Source: Jannaschia sp. S6380
GTDB lineage: Bacteria; Pseudomonadota; Alphaproteobacteria; Rhodobacterales; Rhodobacteraceae
DNA length: 64,000 bases
NCBI RefSeq assembly: GCF_023015695.1
Contig: NZ_JALKAS010000001.1
Coordinates: 1-64,000 of the forward strand
Direction of reading: 5' to 3'
A program made the translations under genes and the position numbers. Positions within the stretch are counted from its first letter, which is position 1. The number at the start of each line of letters is the position of its first letter. Under the pieces are notes generated by a model that saw nothing but the letters and a program-made list of their open reading frames with translations, did not search any database and had not been told where the DNA came from. Shown here piece by piece: positions 20,496-30,355 of the stretch.

Positions 20496-21512
20496 ATGAT
20501 CCACAAGAATTGGCAGGAACTCATCAAGCCGTCGCAGCTTGAGGTCCGTCCGGGCAACAACCCGGCACGTCAGGCGACGGTCGTCGCCGAACCGCTCGAG
20601 CGGGGCTTCGGCCTGACGCTGGGCAACGCGCTGCGGCGGGTGCTGATGTCGTCGCTGCAGGGCGCCGCCGTGACCAGCGTCCAGATCGACAACGTCCTGC
20701 ACGAGTTCAGCAGCGTGTCCGGCGTCCGCGAGGATGTGACCGACATCGTGTTGAACCTCAAGGGCGTCAGCCTGCGCATGGATGTCGAGGGGCCGAAGCG
20801 CGTCTCGATCAGCGCGAAGGGTCCGATGGTCGTCACCGCCGGCGACATCTCGGAGACGAACGGGATCGAGGTGCTGAACCGCGACCACGTGATCTGTCAC
20901 CTCGACGACGGTGCCGATCTCTATGTGGAACTGACGGTCAACACCGGCAAAGGCTATGTCTCGGCCGACAAGAACAAGCCCGAGGATGCGCCCATCGGCC
21001 TGATCCCGATCGACGCGATCTATTCGCCGGTCAAGAAGGTCTCCTACGAAGTGCAGCCGACCCGCGAGGGGCAGGTGCTGGACTACGACAAGCTGACCCT
21101 GAAGCTGGAAACGGACGGCTCGCTCGCGCCCGACGATGCGGTGGCCTATGCGGCCCGCATCCTGCAGGATCAGCTTCAGATCTTCGTCAACTTCGACGAG
21201 CCCGAAGCCGCGCGCGGTGCCGAGGCGGCGGACGACCTGGAGTTCAACCCGCTGCTTCTCAAGAAGGTCGATGAGCTGGAATTGTCGGTCCGGTCGGCGA
21301 ACTGCCTGAAGAACGACAACATCGTCTATATCGGCGACCTGATCCAGAAGACCGAAGCCGAGATGCTGCGGACGCCGAACTTCGGCCGCAAATCCCTGAA
21401 CGAGATCAAGGAGGTGCTCTCGGGCATGGGCCTGCATCTTGGCATGGATATCGTCGACTGGCCGCCGGAGAACATCGAGGATCTGGCCAAGAAGTTCGAA
21501 AACGAGTTCTGA
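20496..21512 (+). CDS. rpoA: RNA polymerase alpha subunit
   Basis: Alpha nucleates RNA polymerase assembly and contacts UP elements and activators. The 338-residue protein has the N-terminal dimerisation domain ([22 protein letters not shown]), an acidic linker, and the C-terminal domain with [13 protein letters not shown] and [14 protein letters not shown]. The ATG giving [17 protein letters not shown] matches family starts; an in-frame ATG 15 bases upstream would add five residues. Confidence 0.97.
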   Translation: MIHKNWQELIKPSQLEVRPGNNPARQATVVAEPLERGFGLTLGNALRRVLMSSLQGAAVTSVQIDNVLHEFSSVSGVREDVTDIVLNLKGVSLRMDVEGPKRVSISAKGPMVVTAGDISETNGIEVLNRDHVICHLDDGADLYVELTVNTGKGYVSADKNKPEDAPIGLIPIDAIYSPVKKVSYEVQPTREGQVLDYDKLTLKLETDGSLAPDDAVAYAARILQDQLQIFVNFDEPEAARGAEAADDLEFNPLLLKKVDELELSVRSANCLKNDNIVYIGDLIQKTEAEMLRTPNFGRKSLNEIKEVLSGMGLHLGMDIVDWPPENIEDLAKKFENEF

Positions 21513-21627
21513 GTTTCGTCGCGGGCGTCGCGAGGCGCCCCCGGCCCCCTGGGTATCCTGCCCCAATAGGTGAGGGGATCGCACGCACGATCCCCCGGAC
21601 AAAGCACAAGCAAACGGAGATGAACCA

Positions 21628-22047
21628 ATGCGCCACGCCCGCGGATACCGCCGCCTGAATCGAACCCACGAGCATCGCAAGGCGATGTTCGCCAACATGG
21701 CCGGCTCGCTGATCGAGCACGAGCAGATCAAGACGACCCTGCCCAAGGCGAAGGAACTGCGCCCGATCGTCGAGAAGATGGTGACGCTGGCCGGCCGCGG
21801 CGACCTGCATGCGCGCCGCCTGCTGCGTTCGCGCCTGAAGGAGGACCGCCATCTGGCCAAGCTGATGGACATCCTTGGGCCGCGCTACAAGGATCGTCAG
21901 GGCGGGTACGTCCGGATCCTGAAGGCCGGTTTCCGCTATGGTGACATGGCGCCGATGGCGATCATCGAGTTCGTCGATCGTGACGTCGATGCCAAGGGTG
22001 CGTCTGACCGGGCCCGCCTCGAGGCCGAGGACGCCGCCGAGGCGTGA
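21628..22047 (+). CDS. rplQ: 50S ribosomal protein L17
   Basis: L17 lies at the bottom of the large subunit by the tunnel exit. The 139-residue protein begins [20 protein letters not shown] and has the conserved [20 protein letters not shown]. It closes the ribosomal supercluster, and a terminator follows. Confidence 0.97.
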   Translation: MRHARGYRRLNRTHEHRKAMFANMAGSLIEHEQIKTTLPKAKELRPIVEKMVTLAGRGDLHARRLLRSRLKEDRHLAKLMDILGPRYKDRQGGYVRILKAGFRYGDMAPMAIIEFVDRDVDAKGASDRARLEAEDAAEA

Positions 22048-22070
22048 TTGCCCGCCGCGCGCCAAGAACG

Positions 22071-22097
22071 GGCCCCGTCGGAAACGGCGGGGCCTTT
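22071..22097 (+). terminator. Terminator after rplQ
   Basis: Stem GGCCCCG / CGGGGCC around a TCGGAAACGG loop, followed by TTTCGTTT. It lies about 25 bp after rplQ and ends the ribosomal locus. Confidence 0.8.
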
Positions 22098-22242
22098 CGT
22101 TTGCCACGGCCGCGGATCTCATGGTCGACGTACCGCTGTGAAACGCCGCGTCACCCGGTGATGTTAGCACTTCTTTAACCACCAGCGCTCTTTACTGGGG
22201 CAGGCGGTTGCCGAAGGCCCAGCCAACGAATGGAAACATCCG

Positions 22243-22857
22243 ATGTCCGAGAGACGACGCAAGATGGTCGAATACCTGCAGCGGCTGGGAACGCTTGCCC
22301 CCATGGGATATTCCGCCGGGATTCAGATCCGCTTCGCCACGCCTCTCTACATGCGCAGCACCTATCCGCAGGCCTGGCAGAACGAATATGCCGAAAACGC
22401 CTATTCCCTGCGCGATCCGCTGGTGTTCTGGGGCATCAGCAAGACAGGCAGCATCCGCTGGAGCGAGATCACATTGCCCGATCCGTTCGGCGTCCTTGCC
22501 AGCGCACGGGCCCACGGGCTGACCTATGGCGCCGTCACCTCCTGCGGCAAGATCACCTCGCGGACGATCGTGGGGATCGCCCGGGCCGACCGCGAGTTCG
22601 AGGACGATGAAATCGCCGAGGCCGCCGCGATCGCCGCTGCGCTGCACGAGGTGACGGATGCGCCCAAGGAGCTGACCCCGGTGACAGCGGAGGCGCTGTC
22701 GCTGGTCAGCGATGGGATGACATCGGGTGCGGCGGCGGCCCGCCTGGGCATTTCCGAAGGGGCGTTCGAGGCGCGCCTGAAATCCGCCCGATCCGACCTT
22801 GGTGTCGCGACCACGGCCGAGGCCCTTAGAATGGCGAGAGAGTTCAAGCTGATCTAA
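22243..22857 (+). CDS. LuxR-family quorum-sensing regulator
   Basis: A 204-residue transcription factor, slightly shorter than typical LuxR proteins (about 240). The N-terminal autoinducer-binding domain keeps the diagnostic residues W45, Y49, D58, P59, W73 and G92. The C-terminal helix-turn-helix (LTPVTAEALSLVSDGMTSGA onward, about residues 145-200) is recognisable but divergent: the usual SERTVKFH recognition helix reads SEGAFEARL. It lies 73 bp upstream of a luxI-type gene in the same direction, so they are a cognate pair. The divergent DNA-binding helix may recognise an unusual site. Confidence 0.85.
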   Translation: MSERRRKMVEYLQRLGTLAPMGYSAGIQIRFATPLYMRSTYPQAWQNEYAENAYSLRDPLVFWGISKTGSIRWSEITLPDPFGVLASARAHGLTYGAVTSCGKITSRTIVGIARADREFEDDEIAEAAAIAAALHEVTDAPKELTPVTAEALSLVSDGMTSGAAAARLGISEGAFEARLKSARSDLGVATTAEALRMAREFKLI

Positions 22858-22930
22858 CCCCCACATTTCGAATGATGAGCAGACCAAGGCCCCCGGCGTC
22901 CCCGACGACCGGCAAAGAGAGATATCGCCC

Positions 22931-23518
22931 ATGCAAGTGACGACCCTATCCTTCGACAACCTGCATGCCCATGGATCGCTTTTCGCCGACCTGTTGCGCG
23001 CCCGGCACCGGACGTTCATCGAACAGGCCAAGTGGGATCTGCCCGCCGCCGACGGGATGGAGTTTGACCAGTACGATACCCCCGCCAGCCGCTGGGTCGC
23101 GGTCCATGATGGCGGGCGGATCCTGGCCGGCGTCCGTCTGACGCCGACGACCCACCGATGCGGCATCTATTCCTACATGATCCGGGACGCGCAGCGGGGT
23201 CTGCTCGAGACGATTCCCTCAACCCTGCTGTTCGACGCCGCCCCGGTCGCGCCGGATGTGTGGGAATCAAGCCGGGTGTTCGTCTGTCACGACGTCCCGG
23301 CCCGGCTGCGCATGCGGGTCCAGATGCAGTTGATCAGCCGGATGGTCGAAAGCGGCCGCGCCCTCGGCGCCTCGCGCGTTCTGGGGCTGATCCCCGCGAA
23401 CTCGCCGCGTCTGGCCCGGCGGGTCGGGCTCGACTGCGTTCCCGCGGGGCCCGTGATGGATATCGGCGGGTCGGACAGTGTCTGCGTGAACATCTCGATG
23501 GCAACGAAGATGCACTGA
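22931..23518 (+). CDS. LuxI-family acyl-homoserine lactone synthase
   Basis: LuxI enzymes make N-acyl homoserine lactone from SAM and an acyl-ACP. The 195-residue protein has the conserved early residues (R25/R27, F29, W35), the D46/D49 pair in EFDQYD, R69 in GVRLTPT, and the WESSR motif with E112 and R115. Length is normal. The protein is read after the LuxR gene and probably supplies its ligand. Acyl-chain specificity cannot be read from the sequence. The upstream gap has a weak AGAGAGAT purine tract as RBS. Confidence 0.9.
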   Translation: MQVTTLSFDNLHAHGSLFADLLRARHRTFIEQAKWDLPAADGMEFDQYDTPASRWVAVHDGGRILAGVRLTPTTHRCGIYSYMIRDAQRGLLETIPSTLLFDAAPVAPDVWESSRVFVCHDVPARLRMRVQMQLISRMVESGRALGASRVLGLIPANSPRLARRVGLDCVPAGPVMDIGGSDSVCVNISMATKMH

Positions 23519-23584
23519 CAATCGGCTTCGGCCACCCTGGACCGGCGGGTTTATCCGCAAGCCTTTCCGCAGTAGATGACGGGG

Positions 23585-24910
23585 ATGGCAGACCTTTTCG
23601 ACAGTGCGGGGCCGCCCGCAAATGGCGGCCCGAACCGCGATGTGCCGCTGGCGGACCGGCTGCGCCCGACCGGTCTGGATCAGGTGATCGGACAGGGTCA
23701 CCTGCTTGGGCCGGATGGCGCGCTGACGGTCATGCTGCGGGGGACCTTGCCGAGCCTGATCCTCTGGGGGCCGCCGGGTGTGGGCAAGACCACCATCGCA
23801 CGTCTGCTGGCAGACCGTTCGGGGCTGCATTTCGTCCAGATCAGCGCGATCTTCACCGGGGTCGCCGACCTGCGGAAGGTGTTCGAGACCGCGCGCCACC
23901 GCCGGGCGAACGGGCAGGGGACGCTGCTGTTCGTCGACGAGATCCACCGGTTCAACAAGGCGCAGCAGGACGGCTTCCTGCCGCATATGGAGGACGGGAC
24001 GATTACCTTGGTCGGCGCGACCACCGAGAACCCCTCCTTCGAGTTGAACGCCGCCCTGATGAGCCGGGCGCAGGTCCTCGTGCTGCAGCGCCTGACCTTG
24101 CGCGACATGGAGCTTCTGACCCAACGGGCCGAGAAGGAACTGGGCGCCAAGCTGCCGCTGAACGGCGAGGCGCGCGAGGCGATGCAGGAGATGGCCGATG
24201 GCGACGGGCGCGCGCTTCTGAACCTGGTGGAACAGGTCGCCGCCTGGGGCGCGGCGAAGCCCGTGGATCGCGACACGCTGGCCACGCGGCTGCAACGGCG
24301 CGCCGCGCAATACGACAAGTCGGGCGACAGCCATTTCAACCTGATCTCGGCGCTGCACAAGTCGGTGCGGGGATCGGACCCGGATGCCGCGCTCTACTGG
24401 CTGGCAAGGATGCTGAAGGGGGGCGAGGATCCACGCTACCTCGCCCGGCGCGTGACCCGGATGGCGGTCGAGGATATCGGCCTCGCCGACCCGCAGGCGC
24501 AGGGCATCTGCCTGCAGGCGTGGGAGACGTTCGAGCGTCTGGGCAGCCCCGAGGGCGAGCTGGCCATCGCGAACGCCGTCGTCTACCTGGCGCTCGCCCC
24601 GAAGTCGAACGCGGCCTATGCAGCCCACAAGGCCGCGATGCGCCAGGCCGGCGAGACCGGCTCGGAGCCACCCCCCAAACACATCTTGAACGCGCCGACC
24701 AAGATGATGAAGGAGCAGGGCTACGGCTCCGGCTATGCCTACGATCATGATCAGACGGACGGCTTCTCGGGTCAGAACTACTTCCCCGACGGCTTGAAGC
24801 GCCCGGTCTATTACGTGCCCGTCGACCGCGGGTTCGAGCGGGAGCTGGGGCGCCGGCTGGACTGGTTCGTGGAACAGCGCGCCAAGCGAGGCGCGAAGGG
24901 CAATGGTTGA
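23585..24910 (+). CDS. rarA: Replication-associated recombination protein RarA (MgsA)
   Basis: RarA is a clamp-loader-like AAA+ ATPase acting at stalled replication forks. The 441-residue protein has [20 protein letters not shown], Walker [10 protein letters not shown], Walker [11 protein letters not shown] and sensor 1 [14 protein letters not shown]. The tetramerisation and MgsA C-terminal domains follow, with [21 protein letters not shown] chose the ATG giving MADLFDSAG; an ATG three codons upstream is possible. Its end overlaps the possible early start of crcB. Confidence 0.94.
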   Translation: MADLFDSAGPPANGGPNRDVPLADRLRPTGLDQVIGQGHLLGPDGALTVMLRGTLPSLILWGPPGVGKTTIARLLADRSGLHFVQISAIFTGVADLRKVFETARHRRANGQGTLLFVDEIHRFNKAQQDGFLPHMEDGTITLVGATTENPSFELNAALMSRAQVLVLQRLTLRDMELLTQRAEKELGAKLPLNGEAREAMQEMADGDGRALLNLVEQVAAWGAAKPVDRDTLATRLQRRAAQYDKSGDSHFNLISALHKSVRGSDPDAALYWLARMLKGGEDPRYLARRVTRMAVEDIGLADPQAQGICLQAWETFERLGSPEGELAIANAVVYLALAPKSNAAYAAHKAAMRQAGETGSEPPPKHILNAPTKMMKEQGYGSGYAYDHDQTDGFSGQNYFPDGLKRPVYYVPVDRGFERELGRRLDWFVEQRAKRGAKGNG

Positions 24911-24941
24911 CACCGCGCCCGCGAGGTTCGACAGCACGCAC

Positions 24942-25307
24942 ATGACCTTTCCCCTGATCTCCGTGGCCCTGGGCGGCGCAATCGGCGCGTCGCTGCGTTT
25001 CTTGCTGGGGTTGGCGCTGATGCGTCCGGGCTTTCCGGTCGCGATCCTGACGGCGAATGTCCTCGGCTCCTTCTTGATGGGGATTGCCGTCGTGGTGCTG
25101 GGGCGCGCGGGGCTGCCGGAATGGCAGCCCTTCGTGCTGACGGGGCTCCTTGGCGGGTTCACCACGTTCTCGGCCTTCTCGCTGGAGACGGTGACGTTGT
25201 TCGAACGCGGCGCGGTCGGGCAGGCGACGCTTTATGTCGGGCTGTCGGTCGGCCTTAGCCTCGCGGCAATCGTCCTCGGCGTGACGCTCGCGCGGGGTGT
25301 GGCATGA
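24942..25307 (+). CDS. crcB: Fluoride ion channel CrcB/Fluc
   Basis: CrcB dimers export fluoride passively. The protein (121 residues from this ATG, 134 if translation begins at the ATG overlapping the rarA end) has four hydrophobic helices. It carries [22 protein letters not shown] and [16 protein letters not shown], the signature containing the pore phenylalanines. Its stop overlaps the rluC start. No fluoride riboswitch is visible, so it is probably expressed from the rarA transcript. Confidence 0.93.
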   Translation: MTFPLISVALGGAIGASLRFLLGLALMRPGFPVAILTANVLGSFLMGIAVVVLGRAGLPEWQPFVLTGLLGGFTTFSAFSLETVTLFERGAVGQATLYVGLSVGLSLAAIVLGVTLARGVA

Positions 25308-26347
25308 GCGGCGTGCAGACGATCGACGTGGGCGCGGGCGAGGGGGACCAGCGGCTGGACCGATGGCTGCGGCGCCGGTTTCCGAATGTGAGCCAGGGCC
25401 AGGTCGAGAAGATGTGCCGCAAGGGCGACCTGCGCGTCGATGGCGGTCGGGTCAAGGCGAACACCCGTGTGCAGGTGGGACAATCCGTTCGCATCCCGCC
25501 GCTGCCGGACGATCGCGGCCCGGCGGCCCCGCGCCGCGACAAGGTGATGGCGGCCGATGCCGAGATGATCCGGGCCTGCGTGATCTATCGCGACGAACAT
25601 ATCATTGCGCTGAACAAGCCGCCGGGGCTCGCCTCGCAGGGTGGGTCGGGACAGGTGCGGCATGTTGACGGGCTAGGCGACGCGCTGCGCTTCGACAGCG
25701 AGGAGCAGCCGCGGCTGGTGCATCGTCTCGACAAGGACACGTCCGGCGTCATGATCATGGCGCGCAGCCGCCTGACCGCCGCGCAGCTGTCCGAGGCCTT
25801 CCGCGCCCGCGATACGCGCAAGATCTATTGGGCCGCCGTCGCGGGCGTGCCGCACCCGCGGATGGGCACCGTCCGCTACGGGTTGGTCAAGGCCGGCGGG
25901 GGCGGTGACGGGGGCGAGAAGATGCGCGCGGTCCACCCCGAGGAAGTCGACGACGTACCGGGCGCAAAGCGTGCGACGAGCGATTATGCCATCCTGGAGA
26001 ACCTCGGGTCGCGCGGGGCGTGGGTCGCGCTCGTGCCGGTGACGGGGCGTACGCACCAGTTGCGCGTCCACATGGCCGAGATCGGGCACCCGATCGTCGG
26101 CGACGGTAAGTATGGCGGCGCGGGGCAGGAAAACCAGGGCGACGGCTGGGGCGCGTCCTTCGGCGGCGAGATCAGCCGCAAGCTGCACCTGCACGCGCGG
26201 TCGCTGTCGTTGACGCATCCGATCACCGGCGCGCGCCTGAACCTGACGGCGCCGCTGCCGGAGCACATGCAGCGCACGTGGGAGATGTTGGGCTGGAACG
26301 GTATGGACGTGCCCGCCGACCCGTTTGCGGAAGACGGCCTTGGCTGA
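25304..26347 (+). CDS. 23S rRNA pseudouridine synthase, RluC/RluD family
   Basis: A 347-residue enzyme isomerising specific uridines of 23S rRNA. An N-terminal S4 RNA-binding domain (about residues 15-65, [20 protein letters not shown]) precedes the RluA-type catalytic domain with [11 protein letters not shown]143 is the catalytic Asp. An internal Gly-rich insert ([12 protein letters not shown]) is present. RluC is the likely ortholog from the S4 domain and length, but RluD-like specificity cannot be excluded. It overlaps crcB by four bases and the next gene by eight. Confidence 0.92.
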   Translation: MSGVQTIDVGAGEGDQRLDRWLRRRFPNVSQGQVEKMCRKGDLRVDGGRVKANTRVQVGQSVRIPPLPDDRGPAAPRRDKVMAADAEMIRACVIYRDEHIIALNKPPGLASQGGSGQVRHVDGLGDALRFDSEEQPRLVHRLDKDTSGVMIMARSRLTAAQLSEAFRARDTRKIYWAAVAGVPHPRMGTVRYGLVKAGGGGDGGEKMRAVHPEEVDDVPGAKRATSDYAILENLGSRGAWVALVPVTGRTHQLRVHMAEIGHPIVGDGKYGGAGQENQGDGWGASFGGEISRKLHLHARSLSLTHPITGARLNLTAPLPEHMQRTWEMLGWNGMDVPADPFAEDGLG

Positions 26348-27002
26348 GGGATTGGTTCTGTTCGATGTCGACGGGACGCTGGTCGATGGCGAGGGCCAGA
26401 TCAGCGACACCATGGCCGCCGCTTTCGCCGCGGCGGGCCTGCACCCGCCGACGCGCGCCGCGGTGGCCTCGACGATCGGATTGTCCTTGCCCGAGATGGT
26501 CCAGGCGCTGATTCCCCCGTCCGAAGCGGGCCTTCGCGACAAGGTCATCGCGGGTTACCGTCTTCGCTACATCGATGCGCTAAACCGCCGGGAGGAGCCG
26601 CCGGTCTTCGATGGGGCCGAGACGACGCTGTTGCGGCTGCGTCGGTCGGGCTGGACTCTGGGCCTCGTGACCGGAAAATCGCGGCGCGGCGTGGACTACC
26701 TGCTCGACGCGATGGACTGGCGCGGGCATTTCGCAACGGTCCAGTGCGCGGACGACAACATCTCGAAGCCGCATCCCGAAATGGTTCTGCGCGCGCTGTC
26801 GGAGACCGGCACGACGGTCGATCGGACAGTGATCGTTGGCGACACCACATACGACATGGAGATGGGCCGCGCCGCGGGCATTCGGGCGCTCGGGGTGGCC
26901 TGGGGATACCACACAGCGGACAGGCTGATGCGCGCCGGGGCGGAGGCCGTCGCAGCCGATTTCGCAAGCCTCGCCCTCTGGATCGACGGAGAGAAAACAT
27001 GA
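26340..27002 (+). CDS. HAD-superfamily phosphatase, TTG start
   Basis: A 220-residue HAD hydrolase of the phosphoglycolate phosphatase-like subfamily. Motif I FDVDGTLV has the nucleophile Asp9, motif II is LVTGKSRRG, and motif IV is GDTTYDMEMGRAAG. A helical cap lies between. No ATG is available at a suitable place; TTG overlapping the rluC stop, with GGAAGA six bases upstream, fits best. It overlaps the ATP12 gene by ATGA. The substrate is unknown. Confidence 0.88.
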   Translation: MAEGLVLFDVDGTLVDGEGQISDTMAAAFAAAGLHPPTRAAVASTIGLSLPEMVQALIPPSEAGLRDKVIAGYRLRYIDALNRREEPPVFDGAETTLLRLRRSGWTLGLVTGKSRRGVDYLLDAMDWRGHFATVQCADDNISKPHPEMVLRALSETGTTVDRTVIVGDTTYDMEMGRAAGIRALGVAWGYHTADRLMRAGAEAVAADFASLALWIDGEKT

Positions 27003-27709
27003 GCGAGTGGGCGACCAAGCGCTTCTGGAAGGACGCGACTGTCGAAACGGTTGCCGACGGATTCGCCATCCGTCTGGACGGGCGCCCGGTGCGAACCCCG
27101 GCCAAGACGGAACTGGTCGTGCCGTCCCGCACGCTGGCCGAAGGGATCGCCGAGGAATGGCGTGCCCAGGGCGAACGGGTCGATCCGATGACCATGCCGC
27201 TGACGCGGGCGGCCAACGCCGCGCTCGACAAGGTCGTCCCCCAGCATGCCGAGGTGGCGTCGAACCTCGCCGAATATGGCGGCTCCGATCTGATCTGCTA
27301 CCGCGCGCCGGGCCCCGAAGGTTTGGTCGCGCGGCAAGTCGCGGCTTGGGACCCGCTCGTCGCGAAGGCGGCGGAGCGGTTCGGCGCCGAACTTCGGGTG
27401 ACGCAAGGAATCGTTCCCGTCCCCCAATCCCCCACCGCCCTTGACGCACTTCGCGCGCGGGTGGCCGCGATGGATGCCTGGGAGTTGACGGCCTTGTCCG
27501 AATTCGTCTCGCTGTCGGGCAGCCTGATCATCGGACTGGCCGCGATGGAAGGCGACCCGCCCGAGCCGCTCTGGCAGGCCAGTCGCGTCGATGAGGATTG
27601 GCAGGCGGAGCAGTGGGGCGTCGACGAGGCCGAGGCCGGACGCGTCGACGCGAAACGCGCGGCGTTCTTTCAGGCGCATTGTTTCCTGACCGCATTGCGC
27701 GCCGGCTGA
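26999..27709 (+). CDS. ATP12-family chaperone
   Basis: ATP12 proteins are assembly chaperones for the F1 alpha subunit in mitochondria and alphaproteobacteria. The 236-residue protein has the family features KRFWKDATVE, GFAIRLDGRPVRTPAKT, the AEEWRAQ region, ETD-like SDLICYRAPGPEGLV and EFVSLSGSLIIGLA. It starts inside the stop of the HAD gene, making a rarA-crcB-rluC-HAD-ATP12 string that is probably one transcript. Confidence 0.92.
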   Translation: MSEWATKRFWKDATVETVADGFAIRLDGRPVRTPAKTELVVPSRTLAEGIAEEWRAQGERVDPMTMPLTRAANAALDKVVPQHAEVASNLAEYGGSDLICYRAPGPEGLVARQVAAWDPLVAKAAERFGAELRVTQGIVPVPQSPTALDALRARVAAMDAWELTALSEFVSLSGSLIIGLAAMEGDPPEPLWQASRVDEDWQAEQWGVDEAEAGRVDAKRAAFFQAHCFLTALRAG

Positions 27710-27941
27710 CGCCTGTCGGACCAGGGGCGCTGCTCATCCGGGCATCCCGGGCCGGATGTCCCGTCTGATCGGGTGATTCACGGGGAAACCGGCATCCTCC
27801 CTTGACGTTCGCGGTCCCATCTGGCCTGTTTCCGGGCAGTGAGGGGGATGAACATCCTCACGTCAAAACCAGCCGGTCCGGCACAACGGGTTCGGCGCCG
27901 CGCGTCGCAGAGACGCGGGGTTCATCAGGAAGAGGTAAACA

Positions 27942-28961
27942 ATGAAGAATACTGTCCTTCTCGGCACGCTGGCGGTCGCCGGTCTGGCCGCCGCGGGTGC
28001 ATCTGCCGCGACGCTGGACGACGTCAAGGCACGCGGCACGCTGAATTGCGGCGTGACCACGGGCGTCCCCGGCTTTGCCGAGCCCGATGCCGACGGCGTC
28101 TGGCAAGGTTTCGACGTGGCCGTCTGCCGCGCCGTCGCTGCGGCCGTTCTGGGTGATCCGAACGCCGTGACCTTCGTGCCGACCACCGGCAAGACGCGCT
28201 TCACCGCGCTCGCCTCGGGCGAGATCGACATGCTGGCCCGGAACACCACCTGGACCTTTTCGCGCGACACCGATCTCAAGTTCGATTTTGTCGGCGTGAA
28301 CTACTACGACGGCCAGGGCTTCATGGTCCCCGCCGATCTGGGCGTGTCCTCGGCGACGGAACTGGACGGCGCGACCGTCTGCATCCAGACCGGCACCACG
28401 ACCGAGCTGAACCTCGCGGACTTTTTCCGTGTGAACAACATGTCCTACGAGCCGGTGCCGATCGAAACGGGCGCAGAGGCCGTTCAACAGTATCTGGCCG
28501 GCGCTTGTGACGTGTACACGACCGACCGTTCGGCGCTCGCCGCGCAGCGCGCGGGCTTCGAGAACCCGGACGATCACGTGCTTCTGCCCGAGGTCGTCTC
28601 GAAGGAGCCGCTGGGCCCCCTCGTGCGTCACGGCGACAGCGAGTGGGCGGACATCGTCCGCTGGACGCTGAACGCGCTGATCTCGGCCGAGGAGCTGGGC
28701 GTGACCCAGGCCAACGTCGAGGAAATGGGGTCGGCCCCCGGCGACAACCCGGAGATCAACCGGATGCTCGGCACAGAGGGTGAACTGGGCGCGATGGTCG
28801 GCCTCGACGCCGATGCCTTCAAGAACGCGATCGCGGCCGGAGGCAACTACGGCGAGGTGTTCGACGGCAACATCGGCGATGGCACGGCCATCGGCCTGTC
28901 GCGCGGCCTCAACGCCCAATACACCGATGGTGGCCTGATCTACTCGCCGCCGTTCCGGTAA
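27942..28961 (+). CDS. aapJ: General L-amino acid ABC transporter, periplasmic binding protein AapJ
   Basis: AapJ binds a broad range of L-amino acids in the periplasm and passes them to the AapQM permease. The 339-residue protein has a Sec signal peptide (cleavage near residue 23, after GASA) and the family-3 binding protein core: VKARGTLNCGVTTGVPGF, GFDVAVCRAVAAAVLGD and LGPLVRHGDSEWADIVRW. An AGGAAGAGG site precedes the ATG. A strong hairpin follows the gene, so aapJ can be made in excess over the permease. Confidence 0.95.
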   Translation: MKNTVLLGTLAVAGLAAAGASAATLDDVKARGTLNCGVTTGVPGFAEPDADGVWQGFDVAVCRAVAAAVLGDPNAVTFVPTTGKTRFTALASGEIDMLARNTTWTFSRDTDLKFDFVGVNYYDGQGFMVPADLGVSSATELDGATVCIQTGTTTELNLADFFRVNNMSYEPVPIETGAEAVQQYLAGACDVYTTDRSALAAQRAGFENPDDHVLLPEVVSKEPLGPLVRHGDSEWADIVRWTLNALISAEELGVTQANVEEMGSAPGDNPEINRMLGTEGELGAMVGLDADAFKNAIAAGGNYGEVFDGNIGDGTAIGLSRGLNAQYTDGGLIYSPPFR

Positions 28962-28972
28962 GACGACTAGGG

Positions 28973-29002
28973 GAAGGGCGCGGGCCACGGTCCGCGCCCT
29001 TC
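28973..29002 (+). terminator. Attenuating hairpin between aapJ and aapQ
   Basis: A perfect 11-bp stem (GAAGGGCGCGG / CCGCGCCCTTC) lies 11 bp after aapJ, followed by TTCG. Such a leaky stop explains the usual excess of binding protein over membrane components. Confidence 0.7.
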
Positions 29003-29123
29003 TTCGATCACGACAAACGATAAGCCCGCGGGAAGGGCTGGCCGTACGATACGCGGCCGCGACGGACGAGAAGGCGGAAACCGCCCTGTCCGGTAAACCC
29101 GACGGGACACGGGGAAAAGATAG

Positions 29124-30353
29124 ATGACCACGATGACCGACCCGCCCAAGGCGGAAGGCTTCCGCATCGGGCAGCTGATCAACGACACGCGCTATCGATC
29201 CTACACCTTTCAGGTCATCGCGCTGGCCCTGATCGGCCTGGCCTTCTGGTGGTTGATCGGCAACGCGCTCGAAAACGAGCAGTTGCAGTCCAACGGCTTC
29301 AGCTACGATTTCATGTTCGCGCCCGCCGGCTACGACATCAACCAGCAGCCGATCCCCTATACCAGCCAGGACACCCATCTGCGCGCCACCGTCATCGGGG
29401 CGATCAACACGCTGATCGTCGCCTTTCTGGCTTGCGTCACGGCCACGATCTTCGGCGTGATCGCGGGGGTGCTGCGCCTGTCGAACAACTGGATCATCTC
29501 CAAGCTGATGGCCGTCTATGTCGAGATGTTCCGCAACATCCCGGTACTGATCTGGATCATCATCATCTTCACCGTCGCGGCGAACACGTTCCCGCCGATC
29601 TCGGAATTCCGGCTTCCGCGCGACGGGACCGACCCCGAACGCGGCTTGCTGTTCGGCATGTTCGCGGCGACCAACCAGGGCGTGTTCGTGCCTCGCCTCG
29701 TCTTTCAGGACCTGGGCTGGGTCGTCGCCGCGGTTTTCCTCGCCTCGATCGCCGGGGTCTTCGGATGGCGCGCCCATGCCCGCAGGAAGCTCTATGACGA
29801 GGGCCGGGTCGTGCCGGTCCTATGGCCGGCGCTCGCGATCCTGATCGTGCCGACGGTGATCGCCTATTTCCTCCTCGGGGCGCCGATCTCGATCGAGAAC
29901 CCGGCCATGGGCCGCTTCCGCTTCGAGGGCGGGTTCCTGCTCCGCCCGTCGCTGATCGCGCTCTGGTTCGCGCTGTCGATCTACACCGGCGCCTTCATCG
30001 CCGAGAACGTGCGCGCGGGCATTCTCGCCATCAGCCGCGGCCAGACCGAGGCGGCCGCCGCACTGGGCCTGCGTCCCGGACGCATCATGTCGCTGGTGGT
30101 GCTGCCGCAGGCGCTGCGGGTCATCATCCCGCCGCTGATCTCGCAATACCTCAACATCACCAAGAACACCTCGCTGGCCATCGCCGTGGGCTACATGGAC
30201 CTGACGGGCACGCTGGGGGGCATCACGCTGAACCAGACCGGTCGGGCGCTGGAATGCATCCTTCTGCTGATGCTGTTCTATCTGACCTTCAGCCTCGTCA
30301 TCTCGGCGATCATGAACGTCTACAACAACTCCGTCCGCCTGAAGGAGCGCTGA
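29124..30353 (+). CDS. aapQ: General L-amino acid ABC transporter permease AapQ
   Basis: AapQ forms the transmembrane channel with AapM. The 409-residue protein has an N-terminal helix, a periplasmic insert containing PAGYDINQQPIPY, and a BPD_transp_1 domain whose EAA loop reads RGQTEAAAALGLRPG, the contact for AapP. The insert and the eight or so helices match the family. Spacing to aapM is two bases. Confidence 0.95.
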   Translation: MTTMTDPPKAEGFRIGQLINDTRYRSYTFQVIALALIGLAFWWLIGNALENEQLQSNGFSYDFMFAPAGYDINQQPIPYTSQDTHLRATVIGAINTLIVAFLACVTATIFGVIAGVLRLSNNWIISKLMAVYVEMFRNIPVLIWIIIIFTVAANTFPPISEFRLPRDGTDPERGLLFGMFAATNQGVFVPRLVFQDLGWVVAAVFLASIAGVFGWRAHARRKLYDEGRVVPVLWPALAILIVPTVIAYFLLGAPISIENPAMGRFRFEGGFLLRPSLIALWFALSIYTGAFIAENVRAGILAISRGQTEAAAALGLRPGRIMSLVVLPQALRVIIPPLISQYLNITKNTSLAIAVGYMDLTGTLGGITLNQTGRALECILLLMLFYLTFSLVISAIMNVYNNSVRLKER

Positions 30354-30355
30354 GC

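Noticed and set aside
22182..22198. CCAG-CTGG dyad upstream of luxR as a lux box
   Set aside because: Only four bases per arm, with a wrong arm spacing compared with the usual 20-bp element; kept only as a weak note.
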